DNA of 20,677 bases, from positions 1 through 20,677 of the forward strand of contig JAUQXU010000114.1 in assembly GCA_030837935.1 (NCBI GenBank), written 5' to 3'. Positions 16,101 to 20,677 of the stretch are shown piece after piece; position 1 is the first letter of the stretch; every line of letters begins with the position of its first letter. The notes beneath the pieces were generated by a model, which did no database searches, was not told the origin of the DNA, and saw only the letters and a program-made list of their open reading frames with translations. The stretch is from Candidatus Brocadia sp. Its GTDB lineage: Bacteria; Planctomycetota; Brocadiia; Brocadiales; Brocadiaceae. Made by a program: the position numbers and the translations under genes.

Positions 16101-16169
16101 ATAGAGGCACGCTTACAGCAAAAGGTTGAAAAAACAGAACTGTTTACTATCAGGTGGCAAGTTATATAA
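13167..16169 (+). CDS. SNF2-family helicase with C-terminal coiled coil
   Basis: This 1000-residue SNF2/HepA-type ATPase has an N-terminal DNA-translocase core: LNPHQVEA (38-45), Walker A DEVGLGKT (62-69), DEAH (162-165) and LLTATPLQNS (about 192-201). An acidic insert follows (about 336-393), then the C-terminal lobe with ATEAAAEGINL and RIEQRIGRCHRYGQ (about 512-553). The last 150 residues are a charged coiled coil ending LFTIRWQVI. Proteins of this shape often occur beside DNA methyltransferases or in phage-defence islands, but no such partner lies here. Residues about 834-861 (TPNPLSRGEH...SPLLGGDLGVG) are a translated DNA repeat inserted in frame. Substrate and precise role are unknown. 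Adjacent SIR2-HerA supports a defence setting. Confidence 0.93.
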   Translation: MQITSYHAKYFAFELTKRSPSDSLQKLASSLLDARVDLNPHQVEAALFAFHSPLSKGAILADEVGLGKTIEAGLVISQKWAERKRKILVIVPSNLRKQWNQELSDKFFLTSLLLETPSFNQEIKKGNLNPFNQHEIIICSYHFARAKNVYIKNIPWDLVVIDEAHRLRNVYKPSNKIATAVKNAVAHAPKILLTATPLQNSLLELYGLVSIIDDYTFGDLKSYKNQFARLANENDFHNLKERLKPICIRTLRRQVLEYVKYTNRMAITQEFVPSPDEQRLYDLVSAYLQRENLFALPPGQRQLMTLILRKLLASSTFAISGTLDALSKKLENIVAEQAQQEDIEQTISQDFESYDEIKDEWEDVEEENQPVTETEEELYTSEEMKDIKKEINDLKEFQHLARSITRNSKGEVLLTALKKGFVEIERLGGNKKAIIFTESTRTQEYLNRILENTEHKDRIVLFNGSNNDQKSKDIYKIWLEKHLGTDRITGSKSADKRAAIVDYFRDEAVIMIATEAAAEGINLQFCSLVVNYDLPWNPQRIEQRIGRCHRYGQKFDVVVVNFLNKSNAADQRVYQLLKEKFKLFDGIFGASDEVLGSIESGVNFEKRIAQIYQHCRTPEEIQSLFDQLQKELEEQIEDRMKDARNTLLENFDEEVHEKLRVNLQESKEYLSKYEYWLWEITKHYLEPYADFAIDEHSFTLRENPFVGEKIHPGPYKLGKNIDDVNMYRVGHPLAQRIIEKTKSLSLIVQELVFNYSDSIKKINILESLVAKSGWLSVINLTIHSFETEDQILLCSVTDEGTELDIEQCKRLFSLPATINHISDLMGYVEVANKHTPNPLSRGEHKSPLLGGDLGVGNRGGDSSVGSRVKNLINQIAQRQQAEILQMNAERNAGFFDNEMEKLDRWAEDVKSSMEIELKELDKEIKCRKTEAKKILNLEEKVTAHRQIKEMEKKRNTMRLNLYQTQDDVDKRKEGLIDEIEARLQQKVEKTELFTIRWQVI
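15665..15750. repeat. GC-rich palindromic repeat inserted in frame in the helicase gene
   Basis: A perfect 16-base palindrome CCCCTCTCGAGAGGGG (15678-15693) is followed by CCCCTC-TTGG-GAGGGG (15705-15720) and further C- and G-runs, including GGGGTGGGT. The composition is unlike the AT-rich helicase sequence on both sides. It keeps the reading frame and adds about 28 residues rich in Gly, Pro and Ser. A related hairpin is in the hslV leader. Confidence 0.75.
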
Positions 16170-16242
16170 CTGTACGTTGATTATGATAATTGTGGCGCAC
16201 GTCATTATAAGCAGAAATATCCTGGCGGTCTTTGAAAATAAA

Positions 16243-16271
16243 TTGACACAGAAGATATAAACAGATAAAAC
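16243..16271 (+). promoter_or_regulatory. Probable promoter of the Phd-type antitoxin
   Basis: A perfect TTGACA (16243-16248) lies 17 bases before TAAAAC (16266-16271, four of six matches). The start codon follows 32 bases later, with a strong AAAAGGAGG (16288-16296) six bases before it. Confidence 0.45.
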
Positions 16272-16302
16272 GTTGTAACATAGCTACAAAAGGAGGACTG
16301 AT

Positions 16303-16581
16303 ATGCTGCAAGTTGGATTAAGGGAAGCAAATATGCACTTTTCAAAATATCTGAAGCTAGTCAGAGAAGGGCAGGAGGTTGTTGTAACGGAGAGGGGAAA
16401 ACCTGTTGCCGTTATCAAGCCGCTCATGAAAGAGGGGACACCGGAAGATAAGATCAAAAGTTTGGAAGATCAGGGAATATTGCGAAGGGCTGTTAAAGGA
16501 AAGTTGCCGCTTGGCAGGACTATTGCGATTGCAGGAAAGCCTTTATCCGAAACCATGCTAAAAAGCAGGCTGGATTTATAA
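16303..16581 (+). CDS. Orphan Phd/YefM-family antitoxin
   Basis: The 92-residue protein has the Phd/YefM N-terminal DNA-binding fold: VGLREANMHFSKYLKLVREG followed by QEVVVTERGKPVAVIKPL. The C-terminal part (GILRRAVKGKLP, GKPLSETMLKSRLDL) resembles the toxin-neutralising tail of antitoxins that pair with PIN-domain (VapC) toxins. In those operons the toxin starts within a few bases, but after 16581 there is no PIN-domain frame on either strand. It therefore appears to have lost its partner or acts as a stand-alone repressor. Promoter and ribosome site are strong, so it is likely expressed. It lies 133 bases after the helicase stop. Confidence 0.85.
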   Translation: MLQVGLREANMHFSKYLKLVREGQEVVVTERGKPVAVIKPLMKEGTPEDKIKSLEDQGILRRAVKGKLPLGRTIAIAGKPLSETMLKSRLDL

Positions 16582-16656
16582 ATAATATAAGGGAAGGTGT
16601 AACACGATAATGGTTAAAAAAGATTTGATAAGCGTTATCCTCTTCATTGAGAAAAA

Positions 16657-16729
16657 TTTATTTGCTTTAGACAAAAGCAAATAAAATAAAACTCCTTATT
16701 TTATAAGGGAAATATTGAATTTTATTTGC
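16657..16729. promoter_or_regulatory. Mutually exclusive AT-rich hairpins
   Basis: TTTATTTGCTTT (16657-16668) pairs perfectly with AAAGCAAATAAA (16674-16685) around a five-base loop. The same middle segment, GCAAATAAAAT (16677-16687), also pairs perfectly with ATTTTATTTGC (16719-16729). That second pairing encloses a CCTTAT/ATAAGG hairpin (16694-16708). Only one of the two large stems can form at once. The first stem covers the end and stop codon of the 24-codon frame, a layout reminiscent of attenuators; function is inference. Confidence 0.5.
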
Positions 16730-16917
16730 CTGTAGGGTGTTTTTGGGGCTTAGACGACATCAGGAAAGAATTAACAAACCCACAGCTTACTGAGGGGTAT
16801 TATCAAGTAGATGCTGTGACATTGTTGATGTCTGAAATACAGCAATTAGAACTTGCATGGATAGACAAGGAGAATTGGCTACGGATAGCGTTGTTGTTAC
16901 AAAAACTGATTTGTTGA
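16726..16917 (+). CDS. Unrecognised small open frame
   Basis: This frame encodes 63 residues from a TTG, including LDDIRKELTNPQLTEGYYQV and QQLELAWIDKENWLRIALLL. The composition looks like a real helical protein. There is no Shine-Dalgarno sequence, and the frame is open back to 16690 without an ATG, so it could be the tail of a broken gene. I do not recognise it. Confidence 0.3.
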   Translation: MPVGCFWGLDDIRKELTNPQLTEGYYQVDAVTLLMSEIQQLELAWIDKENWLRIALLLQKLIC

Positions 16918-16976
16918 TATCTACTGAGGGTTAAAGATATGGTAATTTCGTAAAGACTTTGTAAATACGCTTTGTC

Positions 16977-17032
16977 ATTCCGACAAAAGCCGGAATCCAG
17001 AGGTTTGACACAAGAATTTTTCTAGATTCCGG
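16977..17032. repeat. Palindromic intergenic repeat upstream of SIR2
   Basis: ATTCCG (16977-16982) pairs with CGGAAT (16991-16996). Alternatively, CCGGAATCCAGA (16990-17001) pairs with TCTAGATTCCGG (17021-17032), with 11 of 12 matches. It is of the same general CATTCC...GGAATCCAG type as the cluster at 1690-1785, and is probably a dispersed repeat. Confidence 0.6.
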
Positions 17033-17085
17033 TTTCCGCATGAGTGACTACTATTTAAGAGACCGTAAATAAATGGAGAGAGTAA

Positions 17086-18516
17086 ATGAGCGAATCATGG
17101 CACGAGAAGCATATCCTGAAAATTCGTGACGACCCAAAATTCCGTCAGTTCGTGATGACAGAGGAAGGCGGAAAAGAATGCTTTCACGTTCCTGATACTC
17201 CGGATAAGAAATTCACCCCAGTTGAATTACGCAAAGAAATTGAACCCTGGCTTACCGCATTGTTTCAGAGTGAACATTTGTCCTTGCTCACGGGGGCAGG
17301 TATTTCCTATGCTGTACATAGTCAGACCAACGGCTTGGCTGGTAATGATATGTCTGTAAAGGATTTTTCTGTTTTTCAGGAGCAGATTGATTCTTTTGCG
17401 AAAGAGTCGGCAATAAAAGCACGGAGAGGGGCTCCTAACATTGAGGACCAGATAAGGGTTGCAAACAGCTTATTGCAAGGATTGAAAATTTATACTTCAT
17501 CACAAAAAAATGAAGGTAGCGAGAAATCGCTTCCAGCGGAGAAAGACAATCCAGCAAAATTGCACGAGAACATAATCAAACTCGCTGCGGAACTCAACGA
17601 TGTACTCATAGACTTCATCAATAAGGTGTTGAAATCAGAAAATGATGTTATCTGTGCTGGAAGTAACAGTGATGCAGCAGACAACTTAATGAGTTTCCTG
17701 GTCAGTTTTGCCAGCCGCTCGGCAACACGGGAACGACTCAATATCTTCACAACAAATTATGATCGAATTATGGAATTTGGTGCGGAACTGGCAGGAATCA
17801 GATTGATTGACCGGTTTGTAGGCTCACTCTATCCAATATTCCGTTCTTCCCGCCTTGAAGTGGATATGCATTATAATCCTCCCGGCATCCGGGGAGAGCC
17901 ACGCTATCTCGAAGGTGTTGTTCATTTTACCAAACTTCACGGTTCACTTGACTGGATTTATCAAGATGGGTATGTCAGGCGTATTGCCTTGCCTTTTGGT
18001 GCTGAATCTATTAACGCTTTTCTGCCGACATGGGGCAAAGAAAAAGCCGATACCCGCTCATTGTTAATCTATCCAAACGAGGCTAAAGACAGAGAAACCG
18101 CAGAATACCCTTATGTAGAACTTTTCAGAGATTTCGCAGCCGCAGTATGCCGTCCAAATTCAACTCTTGTCCTTTATGGCTACAGCCTTGGAGACGAGCA
18201 TATCAACCGGATTATTAAAGACATGCTCACTATTCCCTCAACTCATCTTGTGATCATCGCTTACGGTGATGATGGTGACCGTGTCAAATCTTTCTATAAC
18301 GAAGTTCACCGTCCTGCACAGATATCCCTGCTGATTGGAAAGCATTTTGGAAATCTGGAAAAATTGGTCGAATACTACTTGCCCAAACCGGCAATTGACC
18401 GGACAACCTTCCGTCTGGCTGATTTGATGAGAGCAAGGGGGATTGCAAGTTCAGACGGAGGCAACAAGAACAACGACACTACAAAGGAGGGGGTAAATGA
18501 GTCTAAGCCTGATTGA
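17086..18516 (+). CDS. SIR2-domain NADase of a SIR2-HerA defence system
   Basis: The 476-residue SIR2-like protein keeps the catalytic signatures: TGAGIS (69-74) in the NAD-binding loop, FTTNYDRIMEF (221-231, with N224 and D226), FTKLHGSLDW (281-290, with the likely catalytic H285) and LVLYGYSLGDEH (361-372). By analogy with studied SIR2-HerA pairs, it degrades NAD+ on phage infection when assembled on the HerA hexamer, causing abortive infection. A helical insertion lies at about 100-200. The C-terminal 22 residues are polar and probably disordered. ATG 17086 follows GGAGAGAG. It overlaps herA by 20 bases, and the herA ribosome site lies inside its last codons, so the two proteins are probably made together. 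Confidence 0.9.
   Translation: MSESWHEKHILKIRDDPKFRQFVMTEEGGKECFHVPDTPDKKFTPVELRKEIEPWLTALFQSEHLSLLTGAGISYAVHSQTNGLAGNDMSVKDFSVFQEQIDSFAKESAIKARRGAPNIEDQIRVANSLLQGLKIYTSSQKNEGSEKSLPAEKDNPAKLHENIIKLAAELNDVLIDFINKVLKSENDVICAGSNSDAADNLMSFLVSFASRSATRERLNIFTTNYDRIMEFGAELAGIRLIDRFVGSLYPIFRSSRLEVDMHYNPPGIRGEPRYLEGVVHFTKLHGSLDWIYQDGYVRRIALPFGAESINAFLPTWGKEKADTRSLLIYPNEAKDRETAEYPYVELFRDFAAAVCRPNSTLVLYGYSLGDEHINRIIKDMLTIPSTHLVIIAYGDDGDRVKSFYNEVHRPAQISLLIGKHFGNLEKLVEYYLPKPAIDRTTFRLADLMRARGIASSDGGNKNNDTTKEGVNESKPD
18483..18490 (+). promoter_or_regulatory. herA Shine-Dalgarno inside the SIR2 gene
   Basis: AAAGGAGG at 18483-18490 lies six bases before the herA ATG at 18497, within the SIR2 coding end. It fixes the herA start and suggests strong, independent initiation of HerA translation, which would favour a HerA-rich complex. 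Confidence 0.8.
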
Positions 18517-20659
18517 ACATGCCGCATCTTTGCGCATCGGGTCAGTAGAATTTGTTTCACCCGATGAAATAAAGGTTGCATTGGATCTAGAAGCACCTGA
18601 CGGTGTCGCAGCAAATGCTGGAACGCCGCGAGCTTTCCCCCGCATTAATGGCTATGTGCTTATTTCAACGGAGTCAGGCCATATTGTGGGACAGGTGGAA
18701 TGGATTGCAATAGAGCGTTCACCTTTTCCAAAACGGAAGGGTTTTCAGGACTTTGGTCTGGTTGATTTGCCCTTTCCCTTGCGAAAAATGCGGGTAAATC
18801 CATTGGGGGTGTTGCGGGGTGATCAAGGCTCCGTCTTTACATTTCACCGAGGCATACAGACGTTTCCCAGTGTCGGCGAACCGGTTCTTATTCCTACAGA
18901 CCAACAGCTCAAAGGTATTGTAGAGTCCGGCGAAAAGCGTAGGGTAAAAATCGGCACCAGTCCATTGGCGGCCAATGCAGAGGTTTGCGTTGACCCTGAT
19001 CGTCTTTTCGGGAGGCACCTAGCCGTGCTTGGTAATACTGGAAGCGGGAAATCATGTTCAGTTGCCGGGTTGATTCAGTGGTCGCTCGATGCTGCTAAAG
19101 AGACTGGCAATAATCCCAACGCCCGCTTTATTGTCCTTGACCCTAATGGGGAATATGCGAAAGTTTTTGCCAATAAGAAATTCAAACATCAGGCCAGAGT
19201 TTTTCAGGTAGGTGATAAGGACAAACCCCTTGAAGTTCCGCTGTGGTTCTGGAATAGCGCGGAGTGGTGTTCTTTTACTCAGGCGAGTGCAAAGGCACAG
19301 CGCCCATTGTTGAGAAGGGCATTACGAGAGGTTCGAGCGGGGAAAACAGTAATTGATGCAACTACAGATCAAGAACGGAAATTGGAATTGCGCCGTTATC
19401 TGTCATCTAACCTAATTTCAATTCGGAAGGACGCCAGGTCCAATACAATTAAAACAGATGCGTCCAAATTCGGATACCGACTTAAAGCTATCAAGGATGA
19501 TTTAGATGTTCGAAAGACTATCTTTCCTGAATATTCTAAAAGCCTTGAGATTATTTGTTCTTCAATTCTTACTGCATTGGATTCAACGTACCAGTCATTC
19601 GACAAAGATGGGAAAACGGTTGAATATTATCGTGCCTTTACTGAAGCACTGGCAAATAACATCATAAAGGCAATGACGGATTCTCTTTCTCTCTTAGGCG
19701 GCATCATCTATCAAGAAGGACCTGGGGAAGATACCCCTCTTTCATTCAAGGGAGGGGATTTTGCCGATCATCTTCAAATCCTGGCTGAGCAAGAGGATGT
19801 TTCACAATATCTCGATATATTGATCATGCGCATACGCACAATACTGGCGGATACAAAGATGAAGTCGATTATCGGCGATGGTGTTAAAATCGACTTGGTG
19901 ACTTGGCTTGAACAGTATATCGGTGGCAACAAAGCGGCAAATGGCTGTGTGACGGTAATTGATCTTTCGCTGGTGCCAGTTGAGATCATCCACATCATAA
20001 CTGCCGTAATAGCGCGAATGACTTTTGAGGCCTTGCAACGCTATCGGAAGCTGGAAGGGAAATCCTTGCCGACCGTGTTAGTGATGGAAGAGGCCCATAC
20101 GTTTATAAAAAGATACAAAGAAGAAGCGGAAAACCAGAATGCTGCTTCGGTTTGTTGCCAGGTTTTTGAAAAAATTGCCCGCGAAGGACGCAAATTCGGA
20201 ATGGGCTTGGTTCTATCCTCACAACGTCCGTCGGAACTGTCGCCTACGGTATTGGCCCAGTGCAACACCTTTTTACTCCATCGCATCAGTAATGACCTTG
20301 ACCAGGAAAAGGTAGCCAAGTTAGTGCCGGACAACCTACGCGGACTTCTCCGGGAACTACCATCGTTGCCGTCCCAATATGCCATATTGCTTGGCTGGGC
20401 TTCCGAACTACCCGTGCTGGTTCGCATGAACGATCTGGCTGAACATGAACGGCCACACTCGGAAGACCCGGATTTCTGGAATGTATGGATAGGGAAAAAT
20501 GACAAAAATGAGACAGAAGAACGGCGTATTGACTGGAAAACGATTGTTGATGAATGGCAGCAAGTATCTGAACAACCCTCTCCTGGGGAAACCGAAACAA
20601 CCGCCGGTGTTCAGGAAAAAGAACCTGTGAATGAAGATGATAACGAAATCCCTTTGTAA
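18497..20659 (+). CDS. herA: HerA-type hexameric ATPase of the SIR2-HerA system
   Basis: This 720-residue HerA/FtsK-superfamily ATPase has an N-terminal HAS-barrel-like part (about 1-165). Walker A is GNTGSGKS (179-186), followed by VLDPNGEY (213-220), typical of HerA. Walker B is TVLVMEE (526-532), then EAHTF and SSQRPSEL (574-581) with a likely arginine finger or sensor, and RISND further on. The C-terminal 50 residues are acidic and probably flexible. By family it forms hexamers with DNA-dependent ATPase activity. In this context it scaffolds and activates the SIR2 NADase rather than acting in archaeal-type DNA end resection, since no NurA gene is next to it. The ATG at 18497 is chosen by the strong ribosome site six bases before. 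Confidence 0.92.
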   Translation: MSLSLIEHAASLRIGSVEFVSPDEIKVALDLEAPDGVAANAGTPRAFPRINGYVLISTESGHIVGQVEWIAIERSPFPKRKGFQDFGLVDLPFPLRKMRVNPLGVLRGDQGSVFTFHRGIQTFPSVGEPVLIPTDQQLKGIVESGEKRRVKIGTSPLAANAEVCVDPDRLFGRHLAVLGNTGSGKSCSVAGLIQWSLDAAKETGNNPNARFIVLDPNGEYAKVFANKKFKHQARVFQVGDKDKPLEVPLWFWNSAEWCSFTQASAKAQRPLLRRALREVRAGKTVIDATTDQERKLELRRYLSSNLISIRKDARSNTIKTDASKFGYRLKAIKDDLDVRKTIFPEYSKSLEIICSSILTALDSTYQSFDKDGKTVEYYRAFTEALANNIIKAMTDSLSLLGGIIYQEGPGEDTPLSFKGGDFADHLQILAEQEDVSQYLDILIMRIRTILADTKMKSIIGDGVKIDLVTWLEQYIGGNKAANGCVTVIDLSLVPVEIIHIITAVIARMTFEALQRYRKLEGKSLPTVLVMEEAHTFIKRYKEEAENQNAASVCCQVFEKIAREGRKFGMGLVLSSQRPSELSPTVLAQCNTFLLHRISNDLDQEKVAKLVPDNLRGLLRELPSLPSQYAILLGWASELPVLVRMNDLAEHERPHSEDPDFWNVWIGKNDKNETEERRIDWKTIVDEWQQVSEQPSPGETETTAGVQEKEPVNEDDNEIPL

Positions 20660-20661
20660 GT

Positions 20662-20677
20662 ATGATTTGTTTGGGTT
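20662..20677 (+). CDS. Possible start of a third gene after herA (runs off window)
   Basis: An ATG two bases after the herA stop opens a frame (MICLG) that reaches the window edge. Only five codons are visible, so this may be chance. The tight spacing is what would be expected of another gene in the operon. Confidence 0.25.

Larger units (their letters stand above)
16582..17085 (+). other. Gene-poor 0.5-kb gap before SIR2
   Basis: No recognisable gene is seen. The gap holds a 24-codon frame at 16610-16684 (MVKKDLISVILFIEKNLFAL...), alternative hairpins at 16657-16729, an open frame ending at 16917, and a palindromic repeat at 16977-17032. It could be a decayed toxin gene, a regulatory leader, or scar tissue between two defence modules. 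No promoter for the SIR2 gene stands out. Confidence 0.6.

Noticed and set aside
17005..17010. TTGACA as the -35 box of a SIR2 promoter
   Set aside because: No acceptable -10 box lies 16-18 bases downstream, and it falls inside a palindromic repeat.
16582..17085. A PIN-domain toxin after the Phd antitoxin
   Set aside because: No frame in the gap shows the expected N-terminal Asp strand or the later acidic residues.

Overview
The window looks like part of a bacterial chromosome of moderate GC, with AT-rich intergenic gaps and recurrent GC-rich palindromic repeats. The gene mix is a PerR-like regulator, HslVU, FolD, a three-gene xanthine dehydrogenase cluster and an envelope hemerythrin. Together with the intergenic repeat style, this would fit an anaerobic planctomycete of the anammox (Brocadiales) kind. 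That assignment is an inference from general familiarity and no marker gene here proves it.

Left part (1-5.4 kb): the start of an unknown gene leaving the window, a PerR-type metalloregulator behind a good sigma70-type promoter, a convergent peptidase C26 amidotransferase, then hslV-hslU on the minus strand. hslV and a plus-strand pair (a CBS-domain protein and a hemerythrin lipoprotein) are fired from back-to-back promoters. A decayed REP-associated/IS200-like transposase tail follows.

Middle (5.4-12.8 kb, all minus strand): a frameshifted small coiled-coil gene, a PD-(D/E)XK-like protein directly behind a ParE/RelE-type toxin and its antitoxin, folD, and an xdhA-xdhB-xdhC operon. In xdhA a one-base loss in a homopolymer breaks the FAD-domain reading frame. 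xdhB keeps all recognisable molybdenum-site motifs.

Right part (12.8-20.7 kb, mostly plus strand): an accessory, defence-type region. It holds a 1000-residue SNF2 helicase with a repeat inserted in frame, an orphan Phd-type antitoxin, an unexplained 0.5-kb gap with mutually exclusive hairpins and small open frames, and then a SIR2-HerA pair. SIR2-HerA is a known two-gene antiphage arrangement in which a SIR2 NADase works with a HerA hexameric ATPase. The two genes overlap by 20 bases. An ATG two bases after herA hints at a third gene beyond the window edge.
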